A stretch of 64,000 bases of DNA from Cephalopachus bancanus (Eukaryota > Chordata > Mammalia > Primates > Tarsiidae), in the NCBI GenBank assembly GCA_027257055.1, contig JAPVLO010000001.1, positions 10,191,501 through 10,255,500 on the forward strand, written 5' to 3'. Positions 12,674 to 24,512 of this stretch are shown here, piece by piece. The translations under genes were made by a program, and so were the position numbers. Under the pieces are notes generated by a model. The model ran no database searches, was not told the origin of the DNA, and worked only from the letters and a program-made list of their open reading frames with translations. The stretch's first letter is position 1; the number at the start of each line of letters is the position of its first letter.

Positions 12674-12975
12674 TGCTTATTTGTTTTGTTTTGTTGAGAT
12701 ACGGGGTCTTGCTCTATTGCCCAGGCTGGAGTACAGTGACAAAATTATGGCTCACTGCAGCCTCAAGCTTCTGGACCTGACAATCCTCCCGCCTCAGGCT
12801 CCCAAGTATCTGTGACTACAGCCTGAGCCACCACACCCAGCTCATTTTTTCTTTGTTTTTTGAAGAGAGGTTTTGCTTTGTTGCCCAGGCTTGTCTTGAA
12901 CTCCTGGCCTCAAGTGATCCTCTAGCCTCAGCCTCCATAAGCATTGCGATTACAGGTGTGAGCCACCACACTCGG
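12674..12975 (-). mobile_element. Alu, old, minus
   Basis: Both arms recognisable. It abuts the (TG)n tract on its right. Confidence 0.88.
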
Positions 12976-12976
12976 T

Positions 12977-13005
12977 TATGTGTGTGTGCGTGCACGCTCG
13001 CGTGC

Positions 13006-13051
<46 letters not shown>

Positions 13052-13053
13052 TT
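12977..13053. repeat. (TG)n microsatellite with GCGTGC core
   Basis: About 75 bp of alternating purine-pyrimidine sequence, including CGTGCACGCTCGCGTGCGTG and then an uninterrupted TG run. This composition can adopt Z-DNA. Confidence 0.92.
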
Positions 13054-14032
13054 TCTGTCTGGGCTCACAGATCCCTGAACAATAATTCACAAAACCATCC
13101 CTGGGTCTCAGGTGACAAACCCTGCAGTGGCTGGTTGTAAAAGTGACTCACGCTTCCCAGATCACCTTAATCTGAGTCAAATGGGTTACCGATTACCCTC
13201 AGGACTCTGCACTCATTCAGCAGGTCTTCCTCCCTTTTAAATGTCTTTAAATTCCCTTAATCGGTGTTAACATTCTCCGGGAAGGTCTTATGTGTATTCA
13301 ACAAATTCCTCCTGACAGAAGGAGGTCCACCCCATTGTCTCCTCTGCCATTCCAGCTGTGATACAGCCTCTGGTCCTCGACAAGTAACCCAGCATCCACT
13401 GAAATTCCCACCTGGTGACACCCTTATGCAGGGCGATGTGGGTGGCTGCTGATGAAGGTTGGCCGGGTAGTGCTGCCAAGGCCGTCAGCCCCCAGCGTGG
13501 GAAGTGCTGGTAGTGCCTGAGCTGTGATTCCAGTGATGAAACCCACATGGGCTGCATCCATAGGGACACATTGAGATGTTTTCTGAATTGTAGTGAGGCC
13601 ATGAGTCCTCAACACACAACAGAGATACTCCTAAAATCACTCTTGAATTTGCACACCACGGTGACCATAGTCCCTCAGCCAGGACTCTGATGGGCGCATG
13701 TGAGAGTCAGGCCAGTGCTGAAGTTGGTGTGACCAGGCGACAGGCACCCTTGTGTATCAGGTCTCCTCCTGACCTTGTCAATTGGCCTTGTATCGGGTTG
13801 ATGGCCTTGTATCGGGTTGATGAGCCTTGTCTCTGTCTGGTTTTCCAACAGTCCTTTTCCAGGAAACTCGCTAGCTCCTCAAAGACACAGACCCCAGGCA
13901 GGCTGACATCCCTGGTGCCCAGCAGCCCTGGATGGTCCTGAATGCTATATCAATGGAGTTCAAATGAGGCCTAGACCCCGCCTCACAGGGAGTAAAGAAG
14001 CACAGTCCTGGAGTGAGCCTTCAGCTATCCTT
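13054..14032. other. Unique intergenic sequence with a 19-bp tandem duplication
   Basis: No gene recognised. GGCCTTGTATCGGGTTGAT occurs twice in tandem at 13,784-13,802 and 13,803-13,821. Confidence 0.5.
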
Positions 14033-14034
14033 GA

Positions 14035-14271
<237 letters not shown>

Positions 14272-14730
14272 TAAATAAAAGAACAGAGCCGGCAGAGCCT
14301 TTGGGAAGTTCTTCATGACAGAAATGGAATTTGTGGTTTCTATAAAATAAACACGTGCCAGTATTCTTTTTATTGGCACATTGTACTGATAATAAATTGT
14401 TTGGAAATGTTGTCAGCTGTAACTTGGTAAAGATGATTAAGACAAACCCCACAGGGGCTACTAATTAGTTCTTATGCATTGTAATTGCGAGTTTTAATGG
14501 CTGTCTTGGAAGGAGGAGTGAGAGAAAGCAAATGCTTTCATCCTCAATTTTTTAAAATTAAGTAATTATTTTAAGACAGTGTATTTGGCGTTCACTGAAT
14601 CTGCTGTGTGTAAAGGCAACAACAATAATGATAGCAACACAGGCTAACAGCCTCTCTGCAGACAGTAATGTCTTAAGCACTTGACTTTGACTAATGCACC
14701 TAACCAGCATGACAGCCCAGTGAAATGCTA

Positions 14731-15590
14731 CTTCCTTCCATATGACCCAGCAATCCCCCTTTTTGGGGTACACCCGGAGGAACTTAAATCACTCTACAAA
14801 AATGATACCTGCACACGCATGCTTATTGCAGCACTTATTCACAATAGCAAAAACATGGAACTAACCATGCTGCCCATCGAAACTGGACTGGTAAAAAAAA
14901 TGTGGTGCATATACATGACAGAACATTATACAGCCATAAAGAAGAACAAAATTATGAACTTCACAGCAACTTGGATGAATTTAGAGTCTATCATACTCAG
15001 TGATTTATCACAAAAACAAAGAACTGGGTACCACATGTTCTCACTCATAAGCAGATCCTGAACATTTGCCATAATATTATAAGAAAGGGATTGGCTATAG
15101 ACAGGGCTCAGTGGCTCAGCCTGTCATCCCAGCACTTTGGGAGACTGAGGTGAGTAGATTGCCTGAGCCCGCGTGTTCGAGACCAGCCCGGACAACGTGG
15201 AGAGACCTCGTCTGTACAGTAAAATAAAGTAAAAATTAGCTGGGTATGGTAGCGCGCACCTGCAGTTACGGCTACATGGAAGGCTGAGGTGGAAGGATAG
15301 CCAGAACACAACAGGTCAACGCTGTGGTGACCATGAGTGTGCCACTGCCCACCAGCCTGAGTGACAGAGTGAGGCCAATTAAAAATAAGAAAAGAAGAAA
15401 GGTATTGGCTATAGCTGGAAGCTGCCATTGGGGAACACAAAACATCAATAAGGGTACCTGATCTCAAACAAGGCATAGTGGGGACCAGAGGGAGGCCCAA
15501 ACTTTGCCTGCACAATGATCACTTATACACATAATCCTGAATTGTACCCCACACCTTTAAAATACAATTTTTTAAAAAAGAAAAAGAAAT
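14731..15590 (+). mobile_element. L1 3' end with ORF2 C-terminus remnant, split by an Alu
   Basis: The segments 14,731-15,100 and 15,395-15,590 are one L1. The first encodes a degraded ORF2 C-terminus (YDPAIPLFGV... TCTRMLIAAL... KKMWCIY... MFSLIS) and ends near 15,061. The second continues the 3' UTR to an A-rich tail. Domains upstream of the ORF2 C-terminus are missing, a usual 5' truncation. Confidence 0.9.
15101..15394 (+). mobile_element. Alu inserted in the L1, plus
   Basis: Target-site duplication of 20 bp with one mismatch: AAGAAAGGGATTGGCTATAG (15,081-15,100) and AAGAAAGGTATTGGCTATAG (15,395-15,414). Confidence 0.93.
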
Positions 15591-15665
15591 GCTATTCATT
15601 TCCCCATTTCACAGATGAGAGAACTGAGGCACAGGCTTGGAAACTTGAATTTATAATGAGGCAAG
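15591..15665 (-). mobile_element. MIR fragment, minus (probable)
   Basis: CCCATTTCACAGATGAGAGA followed by ACTGAGGCACAGG matches the inverse of the MIR core; short and diverged. Confidence 0.5.
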
Positions 15666-15954
15666 ATTTTAAGAAATATAACCATGCGGATGCAAGAATA
15701 TCTTTTTGCATGTTAACTGCCTCACTGAAGGTCCCTTTTACACTGAACACCTTTTGAGAATCATACATTTCCTCTACCTGTGTTTTTCAAACTGAGTTTT
15801 GACCAATAGGAAGTTGAAGCAAGTTGTGAAATAAATGTAATGAGTCAAATTGTTTTTTAAAAGAAAAAAAACTAGAATAGACCAAAAATGTACTCAGAAT
15901 ATTAGATAACATCATACTTGATGACAGTCAAATGTTCATGATGTTTTTGTTGCA

Positions 15955-15977
15955 TGGTGTGTGTGTGTGTGTGTGTT
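15955..15977. repeat. (TG)n microsatellite
   Basis: About 11 TG units. Confidence 0.85.
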
Positions 15978-16030
15978 TACTCGGTAACCATGTATCAACA
16001 TATCACTGGGTTGCTGCCTAAAGAATATTA

Positions 16031-16246
16031 CAGCCTGGGCAATGTGGTGACACCTCATCTCTACAAAAATCTAAAAATTAACTGGGTTTGGTGGCACGTA
16101 TCTGTAGTCCCAGCCACCTGGGAGGTTGAGATAGGAGGATTGCCTGAAACCAGGAGGTCAAGGCTATGGTGAGCAATGATCGTGCCACTGCCCTTCAGCT
16201 TGGGTGACAGAGTGAGACCCCGAATCAAAAAAAAAAAAAAAAAAAG
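16031..16246 (+). mobile_element. 5'-truncated Alu, plus
   Basis: Begins inside the left arm (CAGCCTGGGCAATGTGG) and continues through the right arm to an A19 tail. Confidence 0.87.
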
Positions 16247-16248
16247 AA

Positions 16249-16537
16249 GCCAGGCTCAGCGGCTCAGCCTGTAATCTCGCACCTTTGGGAGGACTGAGGT
16301 GAGTGGATCGCCTGTGCCCTCGGGTTCGAGACCCGCCTGGGCAGCGAGACCTCATCGCTACAATAAATCAAAAAAATCAGCTGGGCATGGTAGCGCATGC
16401 CTATAATTCTGGCTACTCGGAAGGCTGAGGCGGAAGGATCGCCGGAGCCCAGCAGGTCGAGGCTGCAGTGGCCGGGAGCGGCCGCTGCACTCCAGTCTGG
16501 GCGACCGAGTGAGACTCCAACTCAAAAAAAAAAAAAA
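16249..16537 (+). mobile_element. Alu, young local subfamily, plus
   Basis: Inserted at the tail of the previous Alu. It shows GGCTCAGCCTGTAATC, GGGTTCGAGACCCGCC, GGCCGGGAGCGGCCGCTGC and the GACTCCAACTC end. Confidence 0.93.
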
Positions 16538-17224
16538 TTTGACGGACACTGTCCCCAGCATGCACCCAGTCCAGGCAGGGCCATGTGGTTTGGGGTCGTG
16601 CTGAATTTATTGGCCCCTGGCTTCTTCTTTCCTCATCTTGGTCTGGGCCAAGCAACACAAAGGTATCACTCTGTCTCCCGAGCACAAGGAAAGCTGTCCA
16701 TTTCTTTCATGGCAAGAGCAGGGGTGGAAGCATATTATCTTCACGGCATGAGTTAAACCCAGACCCCAAGAAATGGGGCCCCCAATACAAACACAACCTA
16801 CTTGTGATGATAATCACAGAGATGCCGGGACACCGGGGCTCCCCCATCCTCACTGCCTCCCAGGGGTCCTCCCGTCGATATTTGCACTGGCTTTTCTCCT
16901 AGAGCTGCGACATTTGCTAACCTAGAACTAGCTAGAGACCAGTGGGTGTGAGACTGGGAGTGACAGCTCCAATCCAGAGGGCTCTACCTCACCCTCCCCT
17001 GGGTTATAATTAGGGGCATCCCCACCTGGCTCCTCCGAGATGTGGAACTTCTTGGGGATTGACTGAGCCATCATTATCCTTGTATTTCTCACGCTCCTGA
17101 CTTAGCACCTGCATAAAGCAGCTCACCGCACGTTTGTGGAACTTGAGGGGCTTTTTGCTTTTGGTGTGTGCAAACATTTTGAAACACAATTTGAACAGAT
17201 CCATTAAAAAATAAAAAATCATAA
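16538..17224. other. Unique intergenic sequence
   Basis: No gene or clear repeat recognised. Confidence 0.35.
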
Positions 17225-17355
17225 GCCGGGCATGGTGGTGCATGCCTGTCTTTCCAGCTGCTTGGGAGGCTAAAATATGACGATTGCTTAAGCTCAGAAG
17301 TTCAAGGTCAACGCAGGCAACATAATGAGACCCCCATGTCTTAAATAAATAAATA
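17225..17355 (+). mobile_element. Left Alu monomer relic, plus
   Basis: GCCGGGCATGGTGGTGCATG through ATAATGAGACCC, then an AAAT-rich tail; no right arm. Confidence 0.7.
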
Positions 17356-17470
17356 CAATGATTTCACAATTTCTTCAGAAAAATGTACAAAAAGTAAACA
17401 CCTGACACCAAGCTTTGAGACTCGATGTGTTCACAGTCCACACAGAGCTGTGTTAAGAAATACAGGACCA

Positions 17471-17760
17471 GCCAGGTATGTTGGCTCAAGTCTGTAATCC
17501 CAGCACTTTGAGAGGCGGAGGCAAGAGGATGGCCTGAGCCTGAGGGTTCGAGTCCAACCTGAGCAACATGGTGAGATCTCGTCTCTACAATAAATCAAAA
17601 AATTAGCAGGTCATGGTAGCACATGCCTGTAGTTCCAGCTACTTGGAAGGCTGAGGCAGGAGGATCACCTGAGCCCACCAGGTCATGGCTGTAGTGGCCG
17701 TAGCGTGCCACTGCACTCCAGCCTGGGCAACAGAGTGAGACTCTGGCTCAAAAAAAAAAA
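17471..17760 (+). mobile_element. Alu, full length, plus
   Basis: Target-site duplication AGAAATACAGG at about 17,456-17,466 and 17,761-17,771. Confidence 0.92.
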
Positions 17761-18261
17761 AGAAATACAGGTCCATCCTAAGAAACCCTTGAAGCTGCAT
17801 TGTTCCAGCCTAATCCTGCCATCTGACCCTCATGAGTTTTCTGGCCTCAGTAACTTCTCAGGCTGTACTCGGCCCAGCAGCGGCATGGCCGGTCTCCAAC
17901 CCTCACCCGCTGTGGGAATAGCTTTATGACGATGTGTTTCTGTTACCTTTTGATCATAAAATTTGAAAGGATGAATCGCTGGCAGAGAACGTCTAAGGCA
18001 ATTGCTGGCTGTTGTCAGGTTGGGAGATATGAAACAGTGACACTCTTGGCCACAGGACCACAGACTGTTTACCGCTCTCTTTAAAAACATGATGCTTTAA
18101 ACAATATGTCCATGTGATGAGTATGCATGTATACCTCCTGAATCTAAAGTTTAAAAAAAAAAATCAGACACATCGTATTGATTAAGTAAAAGCATAACAG
18201 AATAGTCCAAATTTTATAAAGCATAAAAGTTGATTTCTTTTTAAAATTTACCATCAGGTTG

Positions 18262-18560
18262 TTTTTTGTTTTGTTTTTGAGTTGGAGTCGCATTCTGTCG
18301 CTCAGGCTGGAGTGCAGTGGCATGCTCATGGCCATCCCAGCTTCGACCTCCTGGGCTCAGGCAATCCTTCCGTCTCAGCCTACCCAGTAGCTGGAACTAC
18401 AGGCACGCACCACCATGCCTGGCTAATTTTTTGATTTATTGTAAAGATGAGGTCTTGCCAAGTTGCCTGGGCTGGTCTCGAACCTGTGAACTCAGACAAT
18501 CCCCTCACCTCGGCCTCCCAAAGTGCTGGGATTACAGGCTTGAGCCACCGCACCCGGCCG
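18262..18560 (-). mobile_element. Alu, full length, minus
   Basis: Target-site duplication TACCATCAGGTTG (18,249-18,261) and TACCATAGATTG (from 18,561). Confidence 0.92.
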
Positions 18561-18859
18561 TACCATAGATTGTTAAACAAAAATTTTGTGATGTGTAAAG
18601 GCAAATTGTGGAGATGATTTTAAAAATTAGATTCAAAATAAAGGCATTTAAAATAATTTGTATTTTAAAAAATTTTTAAAGTAAAAATAAAAACCGGATG
18701 AAATTAAGGAGAGCGTGACTTTTTTCACTTTGCTATATACCACATCGCCCTCAAATTCTTCATATGTCTCCATCTCACCTGCCTCATGGTAGCTACTCAC
18801 ATTAGCCAACCCACCCTTATCCGCTGAGAATAGGTGGCACATCGTGACGGGTCTTTCCT

Positions 18860-19040
18860 ATTCATTGTCTCTTTTGATTCCTATGACCCCTCATTGGTGA
18901 GTACAACTACTCTCTCCATTTTATAATGAGGGCCTTGAGGACCATGAAATTGATGAGATATACTCAAGGTCACAAACAGTTAAATGATGCTTCTGGGAAG
19001 CAAGTCAAGACCTGTTTAATTTCAAGCCTTTGCTCTCAAT
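18860..19040 (-). mobile_element. MIR, minus (probable)
   Basis: The order 'ccattttataatgag ... aaggtcacaaacag' matches the inverse of the MIR core and its 'ggtcacacagc' motif; heavily diverged. Confidence 0.5.
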
Positions 19041-19230
19041 TTCTGTGTGACTGTTTGGCTGCCCAAGCTCCAGGGAGGCACCATCATCCCAATCTCCAAA
19101 AGTGGCCTGCTCCGTTCAAGTTCACATCCATGCTTCATGCACTTGGCTTCTCGGTGCTTTTGTATGACAACAACAGTTGATGTTTTAGTCTGCTCGGATA
19201 ACAGAAACAGTGTTCAAGGATTGTTTACTA

Positions 19231-19520
19231 GGCTGCGTCTGGTGATCACTTCTGTAATCCCAGCACTTTGGGAGGCTGAGACAGGAGGCTCACTTGAGGC
19301 CAGGAGTTTGAGACTAGTCAGGACAACATAATGAGATTCCGTCTCTATCAGTCAATCAGTTAGCTGGACGTGGTGGTACATGTCTGTAGACCCAGTTGGG
19401 AGGCTGAGGTGAGATGATTGCTTGAGCTCAAGACTTCAAGGCTGTAGAGAGCTATGGTTGTGCTACTGCTCTTCAGCCTGGGTGACAGAGTAAGACCTTG
19501 TCTATAAAGGAAAGAAAAAA
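19231..19520 (+). mobile_element. Alu, old, plus
   Basis: Dimeric Alu with a short deletion in the right arm and an AAAG-rich tail. Confidence 0.88.
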
Positions 19521-19863
19521 AGTTTTCCAAATATAAGGCAAAATCATGACTCTTCTGCTGATATAAAAATGAACACACATTAAAGATTTTACTTAACTCA
19601 TTAATGGGAAAACTGGTGAGCAGCAACAACCAGTTTAAAGAAGATTACAAGTGACAACCATAATTTTACATGTATGTGTAGGTAAACAAAATCCAGCTGC
19701 TTCCAGGACTTGGGAGGAAAGTTAATTGAACGTCTACAGTTATACGGGACAGAATTTATTTCTATGCCTTTAGACATGTTACATTGCTATAAATTATCTG
19801 TAAGTGATAAAGTTACAAAATAATTCAAAGGTAATCAGGTAAGCAGGATGGTGTGCCCTAGAC

Positions 19864-20062
19864 CATGGTTCTGTGAATCCGGCCCACCACCTGTTTCTGT
19901 AAATAAAGTTTTATTGAAACCCAGTCTCCTTCATTTGTTTACTTGTGGTCTATGGCTTCCTCCCATCACCACCACAAGATTGAGTTGTCACTGCCGGGGA
20001 CCACATGGCCCAAAATATTTGCTATCTGGCCCTTCATAGGTGAAGTTTGCCAACTTTTGGCT
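19864..20062 (-). mobile_element. MER1-like hAT-Charlie element, minus
   Basis: Contains GTAAATAAAGTTTTATTGAA, then CTATGGCTTCC, ATATTTGCTATCTGGCCCTT and GAAGTTTGCCAACTTTTGGC. These match the inverse of the MER1 consensus as I recall it. Flanking CTAGA on both sides could be part of an 8-bp target duplication. Confidence 0.7.
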
Positions 20063-20205
20063 CTAGATAATGACAAGTTTTCTACAGAAGCACATATCTT
20101 CCTCATGTCAGCAAAAACATGTGGTTTTGTGCATTATGTGATGCAGGTGATAAGAATTCCAGGAATTTCTTCCAGAGCAATAACTAATAGAGGGTGATAT
20201 TTAAT

Positions 20206-20603
20206 GTGTTAGTTTGCAGAGCTGACATAAGTATCATCAACTGAGTGGTTCAAACAACATAAATTTGTTTTTTCACAATTCCAGAGGCCAGAAGTTCAAG
20301 ATCAAGGTGTTGGCGGGTTGGTTTCTTCTGAAGACTGTGAGGGAGAATCTGTCCCAAGTCTCTCTCTCTGTGACTGACAGATGGCCACTGCCCTGTATCT
20401 CTGCACTTTCTTCCTTCTGTATGTCTATGTCTTCATCGCTTCTCAAAAGGATGCCCGTCCTATTGAATTAGGGTGCACTCTCATGGCTTTATTTTAATTT
20501 ATTTATCTCTAAAAAGACCCTCTCTCCAAACAGTCCCATTTTGAGGTACTGAGGTTCAAGACTTCAACAGATAAACTTTGGGTGACGCGATTCAGCCCAC
20601 AAC
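20206..20603 (-). mobile_element. Solitary ERVL-type LTR (MLT2-like), minus
   Basis: Reads from GTTTGCAGAGCTGACATAAG through CAATTCCAGAGGCCAGAAG and AAGATCAAGGTGTTGGC to GATTCAGCCCACAACA, the inverse layout of old ERVL LTRs. There is no internal retroviral coding sequence next to it, so it is an old solo LTR. Confidence 0.65.
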
Positions 20604-21111
20604 ATTTGGTTAGAGGGAAATTTGTACATCTACTAAAGACACAGTGAAGAGGGTCAGGCTCTCCACTCACCTGTGAGAACAACACTACTGTGACCGTTTC
20701 CAGAAGGAAGACCCGTCACCATCCCACTCGTTCTGGAACACAACAACTCTCTGTGAACACCTCAATTCCTGCCCTGACCCACACTTGAAAAAATTCAGCT
20801 CCCTGGCCCCAACTAACAGAACACTGACACAGAGGTGGGACCCTTCACAGAGATTCATTCTGACTGGACTTTCATTATAACTGCTCTGTGTTTCAGTTCA
20901 TTGTATAAATCAGTAGAAAACAATATTTTATTTTGGGTCTGAGTCGGTAACACTTTCGTATGAAGTATATATTGCCCTTGACTTAAGTAGTAAAGGCAGA
21001 ACAGTGCTGCACAGAGAATGTTGTTCTTTCCTCACTCTGGAAGAAAATGCAAATGGTTTTTTTCTCCTTCCTTTGGAGTCATCTAAAGATGATTTATGAT
21101 ACAGCTTCTCA
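20604..21111. other. Unique intergenic sequence
   Basis: No gene or repeat recognised. Confidence 0.35.
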
Positions 21112-21426
21112 GCCAGGCTCAGTGGCTCACACCTGTAATTCCAGCACTTTGGGAGGTGGAGACGAGAGGATTGCCTGAGCCCACAGATTCAAGACCAGTC
21201 TGGGCAACATGGCGAGACCTCGTCTCTACAGTAAGTCAAAAAAATTAGCTGGGCATGGTGGTGTGTGCCTGTAGTTCCAGCTACTTGGAAGGCTGAATGG
21301 AAGGATTGCCTGAGCCCAGGAGGTGGAGGCTACGGTGGCTATGAGCATACCACTGCTCTCCAGCATGGGCTATGGAGTGAGACCCCCAACTCAAAGAAAT
21401 CAAAGTTAAAAATAATAATAATAATA
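21112..21426 (+). mobile_element. Alu, plus, with (AAT)n tail
   Basis: Full dimer whose A-tail has evolved to (AAT)5. It probably removed or masks the left terminus of the Tigger relic that follows. Confidence 0.9.
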
Positions 21427-22550
21427 GTTTCTCCTTATTCACAGGGGATTCCAAGACAACTATGGGTGCCTGGAACCACAGATGATACCAAATCCTGTAT
21501 ACCAGGATGTCAAAAAATATATATACACATTTTAAGAGATGTTTGCCATGATCAGAAGTGTCTGGACGCTGATGTAGCCACTTTGAGCACCTCTTGCAGA
21601 AGCCAAACATGACTCGTATCCTTGTATTCATATCTTTTGTTTTCAGTATATGTTGAGTATTACAATTTTAATAGTTTTTTCTTTCTTTTCCTGGCACCCT
21701 CTGAATGTTATGTTTCTTTTTCTATGGGTTTATACGTATAGTGTGGTTTAATTTATCAATGACGCATAGTAAGAGAGTAACAATAAAAACTATTAGCAAA
21801 TAGAACAAGTGTAACAATGTAAGTAATAAAAATTGTGTTACACCCTCTCGCTCTTAAAACATCCTCTCATGCTGCATTCACCCGTCTTCTTACAATGATG
21901 TATGATGATAAAATGCCCATGTGATGACATGAAGGGAGTGACAGATGCTTTGTGAAGTAAATTTTTAAAGTCCAGAAATAAACTAATCATGTATTTTTTT
22001 GAGTCTGAGTCTCACTCTGTCACCCAGGCTGCAGTGCAGTGGCATGCTCATGGTCACCCCAGCGTCGACCTGCTGGGCTCTGGCGATCCTTCCAGCTCAG
22101 CCTTCCAAGGAGCTGGAACCACAGGTGCACACTATCACACCCGGCTAATTTTTTGATTTATTGTAAAGACAAGGTCTCACCATGTTGCTGGTTTTGAACC
22201 TGTGGGCTCAGGCAATCCTCTCGCCTTGGCCTCCCAAAGTGGTGAGATGACAGGCTTGAGCTACTACACCCGGCCTTAACCATGCATTTTAAGGTGCACG
22301 CTGCTCTTAGTAGCGTGATGGGATCTCAACCTGTCCCTCTCCCTTCTGCCTGGACTGCTTAGTCATTTGGTAGCCATCTTGGTTATCACATCAACTGTCA
22401 AGGTATTGCAGGGCTTGTGTTCAAGAAATCCTCATTTTAGGTACTAGTGACCCCAAAGCACAAGAGGAGTGATGTCATATTTTCAGGCCTCGGTTGACCT
22501 AGGTAACTGAAGCCGAGGGAAACGAAGCCTTTGATAAGGGGAGTCTACAG
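21427..22550. mobile_element. Tigger-type (pogo) DNA transposon relic, split by an Alu
   Basis: The left part has CTCCTTATTCACAGGGGATT and ACAGATGATACCAAATCC. The right part has TAGCGTGATGGGATCTCAAC, CCCCAAAGCACAAGAGGAGT and the terminus GATAAGGGGAGTCTACAG. The two ends are imperfect inverted repeats (CTCCTTATTCACAGGGG against CTCCCCTTATCAAAGGC). No transposase frame survives. Confidence 0.65.
21994..22277 (-). mobile_element. Alu inserted in the Tigger relic, minus
   Basis: Target-site duplication AATCATGTATTTT (21,985-21,997) and AACCATGCATTTT (22,278-22,290). Confidence 0.92.
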
Positions 22551-22714
22551 TATAAATCATGTAATATTGTTCACATTAATGTTTGCATGACTATTACAAG
22601 AGATTTGAAAAATACCAGTAATGTGAGATTACCTGTGGTCAAGAGTAAACTCTATCACAAAGCCAAATCTTGAGATCAGCTATTTCAAATACAGAAACAG
22701 CATTCGAAGATCAT

Positions 22715-22905
22715 TACTGAGTGCCTATTATCCTCTGGTTCCTTTTACCCATGTTATTTCCACTAATCTTCATGACAGCTCTTCAAAGTGGGCGTTAATA
22801 TAGACCTCTTTTCATTGATGAAGCATCTGAGGTTCCCAGAGGTTAAGAGACATCCTTAAAAACTCCTAGCCAGCAAGCAGCAGGACAGGTTTCCATTGAA
22901 TTCAT
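22715..22905 (-). mobile_element. MIR, minus (probable)
   Basis: 'ctaatcttcatgacagctct' followed by 'catctgaggttcccagaggt' and 'taagagacat' follows the inverse MIR order. Confidence 0.55.
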
Positions 22906-22966
22906 CTCCAATGGAAACACACTTTTAGCTCTCGCTCATGAATGTCTGCCAGGAAGACACCGTGGG

Positions 22967-23279
22967 TTTTTTTGTTTTGTTTCTTGTTTTTCTTTTGAGT
23001 TGGAGTCTCACTTCATTGTCCAGACGAGAGTACAGTGACACAATCACGGCTCACCGCAGCCTCAGCCTCCTTGGCTCAGCCGATCCTTCTGCCTCAGCCT
23101 CTCAAGTAGCTGGGACTACTGGTGCGTGCCACCACGCTCGGCTCATTTTTTTTATTTTTTGTAGAGACGAGGTCTTGCGATGTTGCCCAGGCTGGTCATG
23201 AACTCCTGGGCTCAAGTGATCCTCCTGTCTCAGCCTTCCAAAGTGCTGTGATGACAGGTGTGGGCCACTGCGCTCAGCC
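22967..23279 (-). mobile_element. Alu, minus
   Basis: Full dimer with a long interrupted T-rich head. Confidence 0.9.
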
Positions 23280-24252
23280 CTGACACTGCATTTTTGAAAG
23301 AGCCCCTTTGCATATCAGATTCTGTGTGATTTGTACTGGACAGGAAGGCCACCATGTGCAGATGTGGCACGGGGCAGGGCGGGGAAGGAGGTGGTGATGT
23401 AACGCAGCCCTGAGTTGCACGCCAGTGGATTCCTTGCACGGGGGGAGAAACCTCTGACTGGCCAGCCTTGATCCTGCTAGCAATATGATCTTTTTCTAAT
23501 GTGTTTTTCTAATGCTCTCTGGAACCTCCTGCAGCTCAGAGCCCCAAAGCACAAGCCCTGTGAGCTATTTTCCTGCATGTGGAAATTGGCAAAAAAAAAA
23601 AAAAAAGACAGGGAAAGAGCCCAAGAGAAAACAAACGATCTTCATTCTCTCTCTTCTTGGTGATCACCACCAGCTAGTGACTAGTGTATTTGTTGAAATC
23701 ATTAAAAGCCTCATCCAGTTACTCAATTCCTATAAGAAAAAAAAAGGAGAGAGTTCATAGTGTGAAAAAAAAGAGGAAGGAAGAAAGAAAAAAAAAACAA
23801 ATTAGGCTTCTCCTTACAGCTCTAGGGAACTACAGTCAAAGCCCGCCCTGCATCTGGACGGCAAAGACATCGTCTAAATATTGCAGAGAAGCTTTCATGG
23901 CCAAAAAATATTTCTGTATTGACTTGCTACGAGCTGACATTTTATTGGGAAAAACAAGAAAAACAGGGCATTGTCTTCAGAAGCTCCGAGTTAAAGAAAC
24001 CATATGTTTCCTGAGCCAGGCCTTCAAACTTTCAGAAACCGTTCTGCGGATCAGACGGTTGAGATTTGGGGGTGGAGGAACTGAGATATTAAGCAGAGAG
24101 ACTTTCGTGGGTGTGGGCCGTGCCCAAGCAAAGGCAGCAGTTGCTGATGAGAAGAAGGCCAGCCAGGAGAAGCCCAGGGAAGGCCCCAGGACATATGGCC
24201 GCGATCGCTTGGAAAGAAGAATTAGGCAACACGGCCTTAAACTCATTCAAAA
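23280..24252. other. Unique intergenic sequence with purine-rich tract
   Basis: 23,590-23,607 is an A-run and 23,730-23,802 is almost pure purine. The longest open frame in the window (195 codons, 23,684-24,271) starts here, but its first part is low-complexity Lys/Arg/Glu and its end runs into an L1, so it is not called as a gene. Confidence 0.4.
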
Positions 24253-24267
24253 GCAGCTTCGCCATTT

Positions 24268-24498
24268 TTGAAAAACATATTTTATTTTAAAGATGTGGGG
24301 TACAATCAGATTGAGGTATACAAGTGGTCATCGTACAGGTAAAGTTTGGGCCTCCCTTTGGTCCCCACTCGGCCTGGTTTGAGATCAGGTACATTGATGG
24401 ATGAAGTATGCCCTTCCTCCTCCCCTGGTAGTTACCCACTACTGCCAATCCCTTTCTTATAGTATTATGGTAAATGTTCAGGTTCTGCTTACGAGTGA
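24268..24498 (-). mobile_element. L1 3' end, 5'-truncated, minus
   Basis: Starts ATATTTTATTTTAAAGATGT and carries the same 3' UTR as the 11,838 copy. The target-site duplication is AGCTTCGCCATTTTT (24,255-24,269) and AGCTTTGCCGTTTT (24,499-24,512). Confidence 0.85.
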
Positions 24499-24512
24499 AG
24501 CTTTGCCGTTTT

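Noticed and set aside
14681..15061. 126-codon plus frame as a gene
   Set aside because: It is the remnant C-terminus of L1 ORF2 and is annotated as part of that element.
23684..24271. Longest open frame in the window (195 codons, plus)
   Set aside because: Its start is a poly-purine Lys/Arg/Glu low-complexity run, its end overlaps an L1 3' end, and no family, splice or promoter signal supports it.
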